This document shows positions 8,553 through 17,007 of a DNA stretch of 37,436 bases, piece after piece. The DNA is from Bradyrhizobium valentinum (lineage in GTDB: Bacteria; Pseudomonadota; Alphaproteobacteria; Rhizobiales; Xanthobacteraceae), in contig NZ_LLXX01000157.1 in assembly GCF_001440405.1 (NCBI RefSeq), forward strand, positions 28,252-65,687, written 5' to 3'. Position numbers and translations under genes: made by a program. The notes under the pieces were generated by a model, which did no database searches, had not been told where the DNA came from, and worked only from the letters and a program-made list of their open reading frames with translations. The stretch's first letter is position 1, and each line of letters opens with the position of its first letter.

Positions 8553-8701
8553 CACCCTCCCCTGGAGGGGGAGGGTCGGCGCGAAGCGCCGGGGTGGGGT
8601 GAAACTGTCGCTGCGAACTCTGCGTGCGTCGGGCGCGGAGATATCACCCCACCCCGACGCATCCTTCGGATGCGTCGACCCTCCCCCTCCAGGGGAGGGT
8701 G
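8553..8701. repeat. Long inverted-repeat element between serC and serA
   Basis: A perfect 26-bp inverted repeat (8553-8578 and 8676-8701) encloses a second matched pair, GGGGTGGGGTGA (8591-8602) and TCACCCCACCCC (8644-8655). Each half also has a small internal hairpin: GGCGC-GAA-GCGCC on the left and GACGCATCC-TTC-GGATGCGTC at 8656-8676 on the right. In the serC-serA transcript this would fold into one long structure. Flanks of the type GAGGGTCG...CGGGGTGGGG relate it to the repeats at 32932 and 36387. Confidence 0.85.
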
Positions 8702-8705
8702 ACGA

Positions 8706-9878
8706 TCAAGCGGCCTTCGGCAGCGCGGCCTTGGCCTCGGCAAACGCCCAGTCGATCCACTGCGTCAGCAGCGCAACGTCGGAGGCTTCCACGGTGGCGC
8801 CGCACCAGATCCGCAGGCCCGCAGGCGCATCGCGGTAATAGGCGAAGTCGTAACCGGCGGCTTCCTTCTCGACCAGCGCGACCAGCTTCTTGGAGAACTC
8901 CGCCTGCGCATCCGCCGTCAGCGAGGTGATCGCGGGATCTGTGAACTTCAGGCACACCGAGGTGTTGGAACGAATCGAGGCATCCTTCGCCAGGAAATCG
9001 ATCCACGGCGTCTTCGCCTTCCAGTCCGAAAGCACCTTGGTGTTGGCGTCGGCGCGCGCGATCAGCGCCTTGAGGCCGCCGATCGATTTCGCCCAGTTCA
9101 GCGCATCGAGATAATCCTCGACGCACAGCATAGACGGCGTGTTGATGGTCTCGCCTTCGAAGATGCCCTGGTTGAGCTTGCCGCCCTTGGTCAGGCGGAA
9201 AATTTTCGGCAGCGGCCAGGCCGGCTTGTAGGTCTCGAGCCGCTCCACCGCGCGCGGTGAGAGGATCAGCATGCCATGCGCGGCCTCGCCGCCCAGCGCC
9301 TTCTGCCAGGAGAACGTCACCACATCGAGCTTTGCGAAATCGAGTGCTTGCGCAAACGCAGCCGACGTCGCGTCGCAAATCGTGAGGCCTTGGCGGTCCG
9401 CGCTGATCCAGTCGGCGTTTGGCACGCGCACGCCTGAAGTCGTGCCGTTCCAGGTGAAGACGATGTCGGACGCCGGATCGGCTTTGTTCAGGTCGGGAAG
9501 ATCGCCATAGCCGGCATGCAGCTTGGTGACGTCCTTCAGCTTCAATTCCTTGACGATGTCGCTGACCCAGCCCTCACCAAAGGATTCCCAGGCGATCGTG
9601 GTGACGGGCCGCGCGCCGAGCAGCGACCACAGCGCCATTTCGACCGCGCCGGTATCGGACGCCGGCACGATGCCGATCTTGTAGCCGGCCGGCACTTCAA
9701 GCACTTCGCGCGTCAGTTCGATCGCGAGCTTGAGCTTGGCCTTACCAATCTTCGCGCGATGCGAGCGGCCGAGGGCTGCATCCTTGAGATTTTGGGGGTT
9801 CCAGCCGGGGCGCTTGGCACAGGGGCCGGAAGAAAAATGCGGCACGTTCGGCCGCGAAGCGGGCTTCGCTACAGTCAT
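8706..9878 (-). CDS. serC: Phosphoserine aminotransferase
   Basis: Transfers the amino group of glutamate to 3-phosphohydroxypyruvate, giving phosphoserine; PLP enzyme of the cytosol. The 390-residue protein matches the long alphaproteobacterial form, beginning with NVPHFSSGPCAKRPGW. Lys193 in FSWQKALGG is the PLP lysine, and GTTSGVRVP and CDATSAAFA (PLP aspartate) are clear. A ribosome site GGAAGG precedes the ATG. Its product feeds the same pathway as serA immediately downstream, and the two probably form one transcript interrupted by the palindromic element. Confidence 0.95.
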   Translation of the reverse strand: MTVAKPASRPNVPHFSSGPCAKRPGWNPQNLKDAALGRSHRAKIGKAKLKLAIELTREVLEVPAGYKIGIVPASDTGAVEMALWSLLGARPVTTIAWESFGEGWVSDIVKELKLKDVTKLHAGYGDLPDLNKADPASDIVFTWNGTTSGVRVPNADWISADRQGLTICDATSAAFAQALDFAKLDVVTFSWQKALGGEAAHGMLILSPRAVERLETYKPAWPLPKIFRLTKGGKLNQGIFEGETINTPSMLCVEDYLDALNWAKSIGGLKALIARADANTKVLSDWKAKTPWIDFLAKDASIRSNTSVCLKFTDPAITSLTADAQAEFSKKLVALVEKEAAGYDFAYYRDAPAGLRIWCGATVEASDVALLTQWIDWAFAEAKAALPKAA

Positions 9879-9957
9879 GATCTATCCTTCCAGATAGTAA
9901 GCCTCCCGTTGGGGGGAGGTGTCCCGCCGCGGTGCATAAGGTAAACGGGCCCGATCG

Positions 9958-10152
9958 TCAAGAAACTTCGGAAGCTTCACGCCCGATTGATGGCTGTTCG
10001 CCCTCGGAAGACGCCGGCCCTTGCTGCAGAAGTTCGGCGGCGTCGGTGACCAGTTTGTCGGCCTGTCGCCGGCTCGAGACCTTCAAAATGCTGGCCTCTC
10101 CGGCCTGCACGACATATTCGCTTCCGATCCGGACAATCGAATATTTCTTCAT
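9958..10152 (-). CDS. Small hypothetical protein
   Basis: A 64-residue product beginning MKKYSIVRIGSEYVVQAGE, with a beta-rich first half (short alternating hydrophobic residues) and a helical second half containing ADKLVTDAAELLQQ, then a low-complexity Ser/Glu tail. The pattern resembles short rhizobial proteins of unknown function; no function can be assigned. An upstream ATG at 10197 is in frame, but the residues between look non-conserved, and GGGATCTCC sits just before the ATG I chose. It lies upstream of serC on the same strand, with a gap of 79 nt. Confidence 0.55.
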   Translation of the reverse strand: MKKYSIVRIGSEYVVQAGEASILKVSSRRQADKLVTDAAELLQQGPASSEGEQPSIGREASEVS

Positions 10153-10333
10153 TGGAGATCCCCAAAGCTGCCCAAGCCCCATGGGAGACGCCGGCATAGC
10201 GGAGACGTTCCTGTCCGTAAAATCACGGAAGCACGCGTAGTTTATCGGTTGTTAACCGGATCGAACAGTGACGACTACCTCAGGCATTCGTCGCCGATGC
10301 GCTTCAACCGCAGTTGCTGATCTTTGTTCTGGC

Positions 10334-10400
10334 GCGTTTTCTTTACGCGAACCGGATTGCATCCCGCATCAAGTGCGGGACAGGCTTCGCTCGAAAACGC
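10334..10400 (-). repeat. GCGTTTTC-ended palindromic repeat, copy 1
   Basis: A 67-bp element with ends GCGTTTTC (10334-10341) and GAAAACGC (10393-10400) and a central hairpin CCCGCA-TCAAG-TGCGGG. It ends 8 bp short of the stop codon of the GNAT gene, so it lies in that gene's 3' untranslated region. A second copy in the same orientation is at 26361-26428. Confidence 0.8.
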
Positions 10401-10408
10401 TACAGCGA

Positions 10409-10879
10409 TCAAAATCGCAAGGTCATGCCGACATGGCTGCGCGCAAAGCCCAGCCGCTCATAAAATCGTTGCGCATCGACGCGGCTGTGGTGCGTCAGCA
10501 ATTCGACCAGCTTGCATTCCTTGGCGCGTGCTTCCGCAATCGCCCACTGCACCATCTGCTCGCCGATGCCGCGGCTGCGGCAGTGGCTGGCGACGCGGAC
10601 ATCCTCGATCAGACCGCGCGAGGCGCCCTGCGAGCTCAGCCCCGGCAGAATGCAGAGCTGCAGGCAACCGACCACGGCGCCCTCGCCGTCCTCGGCGACC
10701 ACAAGCTGGATGTTCGGGTCGCGGTCGATTGTCGCGAACGCCGTGAAATAGCATTGCGGCAGCGGATCCTCGATCCGCTCACGACCGCCGCCGAGCGGAT
10801 CGTCCGCCAGCATGGCGACGATGATGCTGACGTCCTCGCGGCGTGCGCGGCGGATCGTGACCTCTGTGATGGCAGGCAT
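10409..10879 (-). CDS. GNAT-family N-acetyltransferase
   Basis: A 156-residue GCN5-related acetyltransferase. The acetyl-CoA phosphate-binding loop is the segment RSRGIGEQMVQWAI (about 105-118), preceded by the beta-4 strand GLIEDVRVAS, and the C-terminal FYERLGFARSHVGM is the usual end of the fold. The N-terminus (ITIRRARREDVSIIV-like) is the common GNAT strand-helix start. The acceptor is unknown. It lies 17 nt after the glutathione S-transferase gene on the same strand and is presumably co-transcribed with it. Its 3' end abuts a GCGTTTTC repeat. Confidence 0.85.
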   Translation of the reverse strand: MPAITEVTIRRARREDVSIIVAMLADDPLGGGRERIEDPLPQCYFTAFATIDRDPNIQLVVAEDGEGAVVGCLQLCILPGLSSQGASRGLIEDVRVASHCRSRGIGEQMVQWAIAEARAKECKLVELLTHHSRVDAQRFYERLGFARSHVGMTLRF

Positions 10880-10896
10880 GACAGTTTCCGGTGAAG

Positions 10897-11487
10897 TCAG
10901 CGCGCCGGCTGCAGGCCAAGGAATTTTTCGGTCTCGCCGATCCAGCGGCGCACCGCGGCATAGCCGTCAAGATGAAAGCCGCCTTCATGCGCCACGCGCG
11001 TATAGGCCAGGAGCGATATGTCGGCGAGCGTGACGGCGTCGCCGACCAGAAATGGCGTGATGGCGAGTTGATGCTCCATCCGCGCCAGCGCCGCATAGCC
11101 GCGCTTGACCTTGTCGGGGTCGAGATCGGAAGCCGGCTTGCCCAGATAGAACATCAGGAAGCGACATACGGCGATGTACGGCTCATGGCTGTACTGTTCC
11201 CAGAACAGCCACTCGTCCATCTTCGCTTCCGCGAACGCATCTTGCGGAATGAGACGGGAGCCGCGGGCAAGATAACGGATGATGGCGTTGGACTGCGCCA
11301 GCGTGCGGCCGTCGGCGAGTTCGATCGCCGGCACCTGGCCGGCGCCGTTGAGCTTGAGGAATTCCGCGGTCCGCGTCTCGCCCTTGAGCGTATCGACCGC
11401 TACCCAGGTGTAGGGCAGCGCGAGATGGTCGCACACCCACTTCACCTTCAGGCAATTGCCGGAATTGGTATCGCCGTAGACTTTCAT
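10897..11487 (-). CDS. Glutathione S-transferase family protein
   Basis: A 196-residue cytosolic GST. The thioredoxin-like N-terminal domain begins MKVYGDTNSGNCLKVKW; the cis-proline loop is GAGQVPAIEL (about 49-58) and the glutathione gamma-glutamyl contact is in QSNAIIRYLA. The helical C-terminal domain holds LADISLLAYTRVAHEGGF, the conserved capping motif. It uses glutathione for conjugation or reduction of an unknown substrate. Serine or cysteine near position 9-11 rather than tyrosine is the likely activating residue. First gene of a two-gene unit with the GNAT acetyltransferase. Confidence 0.87.
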   Translation of the reverse strand: MKVYGDTNSGNCLKVKWVCDHLALPYTWVAVDTLKGETRTAEFLKLNGAGQVPAIELADGRTLAQSNAIIRYLARGSRLIPQDAFAEAKMDEWLFWEQYSHEPYIAVCRFLMFYLGKPASDLDPDKVKRGYAALARMEHQLAITPFLVGDAVTLADISLLAYTRVAHEGGFHLDGYAAVRRWIGETEKFLGLQPAR

Positions 11488-11566
11488 GCGCTGCCCTCGT
11501 TAGAGCGACAGTGCAACAGGCGGCGACAGATCTGTCAACGGCGCCGGGATGCGGCTGTCGGCGAGA

Positions 11567-12391
11567 TCAGAATTTGTAGCCGAGGCCGGCGCGGACAGTG
11601 TTGATGCTGGTGTCGACCGAAGAGGCAAAGCGCACGTATTCCCATTCCGCGCGCATGAACAGGCCCGCTATCAACATCACTTCGGTACCGAGACCGAACG
11701 AATAGCCGTAGATCAAATGACTATACTGGGCGTCGGTTGCGCTGACATCGAACGGCACGTTATTGAAAGGCGGCGCGACGGCCGGATTGACCTGAGTTCC
11801 GAAAACACGGGCGGTGCGAATGATATCGGCCTGCCCGAGTGCGACGCCGGCAAACATATAAGGGAGGAACGAGCCATACGCATAGCCGCCGCGGACTCGA
11901 AGCGTTCCCATGTCGGAAATATTCATCCGCGCAGTCCCTTCGTAGGTGGCGCCGACCGTGTACCCGGAGGGAAGCCCGAAGAACCGCGACATCCTGCCGG
12001 TTTGCGAGCCGCCGAATTTGCCGTGCGTGTAATTCAATTCAACGCCTACGACGACGTCGGTCCACTGGAAGTTGTAGCCGACGAATCCGCCGAACCCCTC
12101 TCCGTGGGCCGAAACTTTTCCCATGATCGGCCACTCCGATATTCGCTGGACGCTCTCCATCTCCGTGCCGTCCAAGAGGCGCGCCGTGATGGTCCTCGTC
12201 GAATTCGCAAAATTCATGTTGGAGGTGCCATAGGCGGCATGTCCGCCGATGTAGCCGCCTTGCCAGTTCACCGTGCTGGTGCTCAGCCCTTCGGTGAAGC
12301 TGCCGCGGAGAAACGGCAGGTCCGGCATATCAGCCGCCTGGGCGACACTCGCCGCTCCGCATATCACAGCCACCAGCAACAATCGACGCAT
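11567..12391 (-). CDS. Outer-membrane beta-barrel protein (Omp25/31-like)
   Basis: A 274-residue exported protein: signal peptide MRRLLLVAVICGAASVAQAA, a short linker, then an alternating amphipathic pattern with GGYIGGHAAYGTSN and FVGYNFQWTDVVVGVELNY, and a terminal strand VRAGLGYKF ending in Phe as required for barrel assembly. It resembles the Omp25/31 surface-antigen family of Rhizobiales, usually 8-stranded barrels. I placed the start at 12391, where GGAGCG precedes the ATG; an in-frame ATG 11 codons earlier would extend the signal peptide unnaturally. Confidence 0.82.
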   Translation of the reverse strand: MRRLLLVAVICGAASVAQAADMPDLPFLRGSFTEGLSTSTVNWQGGYIGGHAAYGTSNMNFANSTRTITARLLDGTEMESVQRISEWPIMGKVSAHGEGFGGFVGYNFQWTDVVVGVELNYTHGKFGGSQTGRMSRFFGLPSGYTVGATYEGTARMNISDMGTLRVRGGYAYGSFLPYMFAGVALGQADIIRTARVFGTQVNPAVAPPFNNVPFDVSATDAQYSHLIYGYSFGLGTEVMLIAGLFMRAEWEYVRFASSVDTSINTVRAGLGYKF

Positions 12392-12547
12392 CGCAACGCT
12401 CCATCGAACACTTTGAACTTGCATTGATCATCGCCTGTTAACCTTAACCAATCGTTCTCGCGTGCACCGATTAGGCGCGATCTTGTCGGAAAATCGCCGA
12501 ACATTTTCGCGCGGACGCGGCTCCCGCATCGCCATGCACAAAAAGCA

Positions 12548-12577
12548 AACGGCGCGGGAAATGCCCCGCGCCGTTTG
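12548..12577 (-). terminator. Intrinsic terminator of the second outer-membrane protein gene
   Basis: A perfect 12-bp stem, AAACGGCGCGGG (12548-12559) with CCCGCGCCGTTT (12566-12577), and a six-base loop. Read on the minus strand it is followed by GCTTTTTG, giving a U-run. It lies 28-57 nt after the stop codon at 12605. The A-rich left flank could make it work on the plus strand too. Confidence 0.85.
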
Positions 12578-12604
12578 GCAACCGTTAACGAATGGAAGTC
12601 GCGA

Positions 12605-13447
12605 TTAACCTTTGCGGATCAGCGGCGGCGGTGCGTAGACCTGCGGGCTGGTCAGATCCCAGCGCACGCCGAGCTTCAGGTCATGCGAGGTGATGTCCTT
12701 GAACTTGAAAACATTGTTGGTGGTCGCCCCGGTGAAGTCCGAGAGGACGCCGGTTTGTCCTTCACCCAAATTGACATAGCTGTAGGCAAGTTCGAGCACG
12801 AGATTTGGATTGACCTGATAGGCAAGACCAGCGTGGGCTGCCCACGCGAAATTCCACTTCGAGCCGGCCGGCGCGCTCGCGAAACTCGTCGTTGTGAATG
12901 GCAGATTGTTCGTGCCCGTATCCGTAAAGTTCGAGATCGTCACGCGCGCGCCCCCGACGCCGGCGCCGATGAACGGGGTAATGCACCACCAGGTGCCGAG
13001 ATCGACATAGGCATTGGCCATCACCAGCCACTCGGACTTGCTGCCACCGTAGTTGTCGATCCCATTATAAGGTACGCCCCCGGCAGTTCCGGTGAAGCGG
13101 TCGGTCGCCTTAAAATTGGCGTTGCCACGATACTGCCCGGTCAGGTCAGCCCGAAACCAGTTGTTGACCCGGTACCCGACACCGAGACCAAAGATGCCAG
13201 CAGCGTCGAATGCAGACTGCTGCTCGAACGAGGTGAGCTGCGAGTAGGCGGACTCACGGCCATAGTGAACGTCCTTCACTCTCTGATTGCTGAAGCCGAT
13301 GTCGCCGCGCAGATACCAGCCGCCGAAATCCTCGACCACGGCCGGCGCATATGCTGGAGGAGGTGCAATCGCCATGTCGGCAGCAAACGCCGCCTGGGAC
13401 AACAAAGTGGCCGCACCGGCGGCAATGAAAGACTTAACGCTACGCAT
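12605..13447 (-). CDS. Outer-membrane beta-barrel protein
   Basis: A 280-residue exported barrel protein. The signal peptide is MRSVKSFIAAGAATLLSQAAFA, followed by a proline-rich linker (PPPAYAP) and FGGWYLRGDIGFSNQ, the usual first strand of this rhizobial family. Later come GIFGLGVGYRVNNWFRADLTG, here cited from its start GIFGLGVGYRVNNW, and a last strand HDLKLGVRWDL followed by a short tail. It is unrelated at the primary level to the barrel at 11567 beyond the shared fold. AGGA lies before the ATG. Strong terminator downstream; a CtrA-type site upstream. Confidence 0.83.
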   Translation of the reverse strand: MRSVKSFIAAGAATLLSQAAFAADMAIAPPPAYAPAVVEDFGGWYLRGDIGFSNQRVKDVHYGRESAYSQLTSFEQQSAFDAAGIFGLGVGYRVNNWFRADLTGQYRGNANFKATDRFTGTAGGVPYNGIDNYGGSKSEWLVMANAYVDLGTWWCITPFIGAGVGGARVTISNFTDTGTNNLPFTTTSFASAPAGSKWNFAWAAHAGLAYQVNPNLVLELAYSYVNLGEGQTGVLSDFTGATTNNVFKFKDITSHDLKLGVRWDLTSPQVYAPPPLIRKG

Positions 13448-13751
13448 TGGCTTCGTCCTTTGTCCGGTGAGGCTGAATACAAAGGCCCCACTTCAAAAAC
13501 TCACGGACGGACGATGGCATTAAATGCTTAAGCGGCGCTTAACCCTAATTATTAAGGTTGACAATCTCTGACTTTCTTTCGTGGCGCTGTTTGCGGCGCA
13601 AGTCCATGATGCATTTGCAGCACGAAAAAAGATGGAGGAGGAGCCGCCATATCCTAACGATGTCTTGAGACAAACGCTCTCGCCGCCGCGCCGTTAAGAT
13701 TTTGTTGATGCGGCCGTGGCGCCCTCACCTCGCCGGGACTCGTCGGCGCGC
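13448..13751. promoter_or_regulatory. Intergenic region with a CtrA-like site
   Basis: 304 bp between the outer-membrane protein gene and the MFS gene, with no credible gene; the longest peptides are under 25 residues. At 13528-13543 it holds TTAA-GCGGCGC-TTAAC, an exact match to the CtrA consensus TTAA-N7-TTAA(C). The site is 81-96 bp before the ATG of the minus-strand outer-membrane gene, followed by an AT-rich stretch (CCTAATTATTAAGG). The rest shows no recognisable structure. Confidence 0.5.
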
Positions 13752-15011
13752 TCAGCGCGCGTGCATTGGCATCTTTGGCAGGAACACCGCGAGCAGACCG
13801 AGCGCGGGCAGGAATGCGCAGAGATGATAGACGAACGCAATCCCGGTGTGGTCGGCGAGCTTGCCGAGCACCGCGGCGCCAAGTCCGCCGATGCCGAACG
13901 CGACGCCGAAGAACACGCCCGAGATCATGCCGAAGCGGTGCGGCATCAGTTCCTGCGCGAATACGATGATCGACGACGTCGCCGAGGAAATGATCAGGCC
14001 GATGATCACCGTCAGCACGGCGCTTCCGAGGAGGCCGGCATAGGGCAGCGCCAGTGTGAATGGCAGCGCGCCCAGGATCGAGAACCAGATGACGTATTTG
14101 CGTCCGAAGCGATCGCCGAGCGGGCCGCCGAAGAAAGCGCCCGCCGCATTGGCAGCGAGAAACAGGAAGAGGTAGAGCTGAGCTGCCTGTGTCGACACCT
14201 GAAACTTGTCGATCAGATAGAAGATGTAATAGCTCGAAAGGCTCGACACGTAGAGCTGCTTTGAAAACAGCAGCGCGACCAGCACAGCGAGCGCTATTCT
14301 GACGCGACGCGAATCCGGCAGGTCCGGATGACGCTCTACCACAGCCGATTTCTTCGTCGCGATCTGCGGCTTGTACCAGACGCCGATCCGCCACAGGATC
14401 ACGATTGCCAGAAACGCGATCGATGAAAACCAGGCGATCGAGGGTTGGCCGAACGGCACCACGATCAGCGCCGCGAGCACCGGCCCCATCGACGTGCCGA
14501 AACTACCGCCGAGCTGAAACACCGATTGCGCGAAACCGTAGCGGCCGCCCGAGGCGAGGCGAGCGATCCGCGCCGACTCAGGATGGAACACCGCCGAGCC
14601 AAGCCCGACCAGCGCGGCGGCGATCAGGATGATCGGATAGCGATGCGCAACGCTTAAGAGCAGCAAGCCGAAGAAGGTGAATCCCATGCCGATCGCGAGC
14701 GAAAACGGTTGCGCCTTCTTGTCGGTGAAGTGCCCGACCAAAGGCTGCAGCAGCGACGCGGTGAACTGGAACGCCAGCGTGATCATGCCGATCTGCGCAT
14801 AGTCAAGCGCGTAAGCATCTTTCAGGATCGGATAGACCGACGCGATCAGCGACTGCATGGTGTCGTTGAGGAAATGCGAGAAGCTGATGCCGGCCAGCAC
14901 GATGTAGGCTGGTCCCGCCACGGCCGCCTTGACGTCAACGCCCGCCGCCACGTCCGGCACGGCCACCGGCGCAGTCAGCGTTTCCTCATTTACGATAACG
15001 GGCTTGTTCAA
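13752..15011 (-). CDS. MFS transporter, fosmidomycin-resistance (Fsr) type
   Basis: A 419-residue inner-membrane exporter with about 12 hydrophobic spans. The family phrases FSHFLNDTMQSLIASVYPILK, cited from its core HFLNDTMQSLIASVYP, and QIGMITLAFQFTASLLQP are those of Fsr proteins, as is the HPESARIARLASGGRYG cytoplasmic loop and GPLGDRFGRKYVIWFS, the MFS A-motif repeat. Fsr pumps small anionic drugs in E. coli, but the natural substrate here is unknown. The only in-frame start ahead of the N-terminus is TTG at 15011; the nearby ATG at about 15016 is out of frame and stops at once. Confidence 0.85.
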   Translation of the reverse strand: MNKPVIVNEETLTAPVAVPDVAAGVDVKAAVAGPAYIVLAGISFSHFLNDTMQSLIASVYPILKDAYALDYAQIGMITLAFQFTASLLQPLVGHFTDKKAQPFSLAIGMGFTFFGLLLLSVAHRYPIILIAAALVGLGSAVFHPESARIARLASGGRYGFAQSVFQLGGSFGTSMGPVLAALIVVPFGQPSIAWFSSIAFLAIVILWRIGVWYKPQIATKKSAVVERHPDLPDSRRVRIALAVLVALLFSKQLYVSSLSSYYIFYLIDKFQVSTQAAQLYLFLFLAANAAGAFFGGPLGDRFGRKYVIWFSILGALPFTLALPYAGLLGSAVLTVIIGLIISSATSSIIVFAQELMPHRFGMISGVFFGVAFGIGGLGAAVLGKLADHTGIAFVYHLCAFLPALGLLAVFLPKMPMHAR

Positions 15012-15158
15012 CGGCGCATCCCGAAAAAGAATCGCGGTCAGGCATGCGATTAGCTTTACGATCGCGCCATTGTCACGACCAGCATCAATAGCTTATGGCT
15101 GCGATGCGTTACGACGCACCGCCGATCAACGCTTCCGCACTGTCAGGATAAAGCTGGC

Positions 15159-16505
15159 TTATGCTGCTGCAGCGTGGCCGAGTGCATTGACAATCTGATC
15201 GACAACTTCCTCGACCAGGACGCGGTCGTCGCCCTCGCCCATCACGCGGATCACGGGCTCGGTGCCGGACGAACGGACCAGGAGCCGGCCGTGACCATTG
15301 AGGCGGCTCTCGCCGTCCAGGATCGCCGATTTCACCTCGGCATGGTCGAGCGGTTTGCCTGAGCGGTAGCGCACGTTCTTCAAAATCTGCGGCAGCGGAT
15401 CGAAGCGGTGACACACTTCCGATACCGGACGGCGAAGCTTTTGCACCACCGCCAGCACCTGCAGTGCGGCAACGAAGCCGTCGCCTGTCGTGGCGTAGTC
15501 GGAGAGAATGATGTGGCCCGAGGGCTCGCCGCCGAGATTGTAGCCCTGCGTCAGCATCTGCTCGAGCACGTAGCGATCGCCGACCGGCGTGCGCACCATG
15601 CCGAGACCCTGTCCTTCGAGGAAGCGCTCGAGCCCGAGGTTCGACATTACGGTGGCGACGATGCCGGGCTTGGCCAGACGTCCATCTTCCTTCCAGCTTT
15701 GCGCGATCACGGCGAGCAACTGGTCGCCGTCGACCACATGGCCGCGCTCATCGACCAGGATGACGCGATCGGCGTCGCCGTCGAGCGCGATGCCGATATC
15801 GGCGCGCATTTCGCGCACCTTCTTGGCGAGCGCTTCCGGCGAGGTCGAGCCGCATTCCTTGTTGATGTTGAAACCATCAGGTTCGACGCCGATCGCAATG
15901 ACGTCGGCGCCCAGTTCCCACAGCGCCTCCGGCACCACCTTGTAGGCCGCGCCGTGCGCGCAATCGATCACCACGCGCAGGCCGTCGAGCGAGAGTTCGC
16001 GCGGCAGCGTGCGCTTGGCGAATTCGATATAGCGGTCATGGACGCCGTCGATACGGCGGGCGCGCCCGAGGCTGGCGCTTTGCGCAAGGCGGCGGTCGAT
16101 CGGCTCGTCGAGCAGTTGCTCGATCTGCTTCTCGACGTCGTCGGAAAGCTTGAAGCCCTGCGGGCCAAACAGCTTGATGCCGTTGTCCTCGAACAGATTG
16201 TGCGAGGCGGAAATCATCACGCCGAGGTCGGCGCGCATCGACTTGGTCAGCATCGCGACCGCCGGCGTCGGCATCGGGCCGAGCAGCAGCACGTCCATGC
16301 CAACGGAAGTAAAGCCGGCCACCATGGCGTATTCGATCATGTAGCCGGAGAGGCGTGTGTCCTTACCGATAACGACGCGGTGGCGGTGGTCACCGCGATG
16401 AAACACCAGCCCGGCCGCCTGCCCCACCTTGAGCGCGAGCTCCGGCGTAATCAAACCATTGGCGCGGCCCCGAATTCCGTCGGTACCGAAATATTTGCGG
16501 CTCAT
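15159..16505 (-). CDS. glmM: Phosphoglucosamine mutase
   Basis: Interconverts glucosamine-6-phosphate and glucosamine-1-phosphate, on the route to UDP-GlcNAc for peptidoglycan and lipid A. The 448-residue enzyme has all signature loops: KYFGTDGIRG at the N-terminus, the phosphoserine loop MISASHN with Ser101, the metal loop LDGDADR (241-247), the sugar loop GGEPSGH (325-331), and the phosphate-binding RSSGTEPVIRVM near residue 415. The ATG at 16505 begins the conserved MSRKYFGTDG; earlier in-frame ATGs add unconserved sequence. GGGGGTT precedes it. It is not linked here to ftsH or folP as in many bacteria. Confidence 0.95.
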   Translation of the reverse strand: MSRKYFGTDGIRGRANGLITPELALKVGQAAGLVFHRGDHRHRVVIGKDTRLSGYMIEYAMVAGFTSVGMDVLLLGPMPTPAVAMLTKSMRADLGVMISASHNLFEDNGIKLFGPQGFKLSDDVEKQIEQLLDEPIDRRLAQSASLGRARRIDGVHDRYIEFAKRTLPRELSLDGLRVVIDCAHGAAYKVVPEALWELGADVIAIGVEPDGFNINKECGSTSPEALAKKVREMRADIGIALDGDADRVILVDERGHVVDGDQLLAVIAQSWKEDGRLAKPGIVATVMSNLGLERFLEGQGLGMVRTPVGDRYVLEQMLTQGYNLGGEPSGHIILSDYATTGDGFVAALQVLAVVQKLRRPVSEVCHRFDPLPQILKNVRYRSGKPLDHAEVKSAILDGESRLNGHGRLLVRSSGTEPVIRVMGEGDDRVLVEEVVDQIVNALGHAAAA

Positions 16506-16724
16506 ATAACCCCCGGCCATTCCGGGTCTTCTGCGGGCCATCATGGCCTCGAATCCCCGAATACCCACCATCGTAGCGTGGAGCGCGGTTATAGTCTCTC
16601 GGCCGCTAAAATGACTTCAAAAAATATGATGAATCATTACGGCCCAAAGCAGCCGTGAATTGCACACAACTTATTGTTTTTAATAGATATTTCTTGAAAC
16701 CACAGCGCCACGCGCACTCGTGCG
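16506..16724. promoter_or_regulatory. AT-rich leader region of glmM
   Basis: 219 bp upstream of glmM on its strand. The part at about 16610-16700 is strikingly AT-rich (runs such as TTCAAAAAATATGATG and TTGTTTTTAATAGATATTTC), which suggests the glmM promoter lies here; read on the minus strand it passes TTGTGTGCAATT and then toward the gene. No gene or strong palindrome was found. Confidence 0.35.
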
Positions 16725-16904
16725 CTAGTTCCCCCGCTTGACGTGATGGTCGCCCTTCGAGGGCGGCGGCTGGATAACATTGACGGGGTCGGACGCCGGA
16801 AAGGTCTCTTCCAGCCCCTCGTCCAATGCGTCGTCGAGCCGGCGCTTTTCCTCTGAAACGGCCGAGCCGGCATCGTCGGGGGCAACTCTGCGCGGTCCGG
16901 TCAT
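16725..16904 (-). CDS. Small conserved acidic protein of unknown function
   Basis: A 59-residue, hydrophilic and largely acidic product. The core LDDALDEGLEETFPASDPVNV followed by PPPSKGDHH is a pattern I recognise from many short rhizobial proteins; the stretch LEETFPASDP is its hallmark. No transmembrane segment or enzyme motif. GGGAGGA stands seven bases before the ATG at 16904, which decides the start against the in-frame ATG at 16961. Function unknown; such proteins are often noted in stress-related contexts, but nothing here shows it. Divergent from lldD, sharing a 103-bp promoter gap. Confidence 0.7.
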   Translation of the reverse strand: MTGPRRVAPDDAGSAVSEEKRRLDDALDEGLEETFPASDPVNVIQPPPSKGDHHVKRGN

Positions 16905-17007
16905 GGGATGTCCTCCCTGTCGGAATGGCGTCCAAGAGATGCGATTTGGCTGGCCATCCAACCATGCTAGATGACGACATCGCCAGGAAATTCAAGAAGG
17001 GGCCGGG

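Noticed and set aside
8553..8701. CRISPR-like array
   Set aside because: Repeats are inverted, not evenly spaced direct repeats, and no cas gene is in the window.
6099..8702. An 867-codon open frame on the plus strand
   Set aside because: It runs antisense across the DUF4139 gene and serA, both of which have full motifs and ribosome sites. The translation is low-complexity Arg/Asp/His-rich, as expected of an opposite-strand shadow in GC-rich DNA.
13633..13695. Tiny plus-strand open frame starting ATGGAGGAGGAG
   Set aside because: About 18 codons, no ribosome site distinct from its own start and no recognisable pattern; treated as intergenic.
13752..15011. MFS gene as an acquired drug-resistance gene
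   Set aside because: Fsr-type proteins are ordinary chromosomal transporters in this group; GC and context are native.
15408..16658. A 416-codon open frame opposite glmM
   Set aside because: Antisense to a complete glmM; no recognisable domain, and composition is typical of a shadow.
16610..16700. AT-rich stretch as a mobile-element remnant
   Set aside because: No reading frame, terminal repeat or transposase trace; best read as the glmM promoter region.
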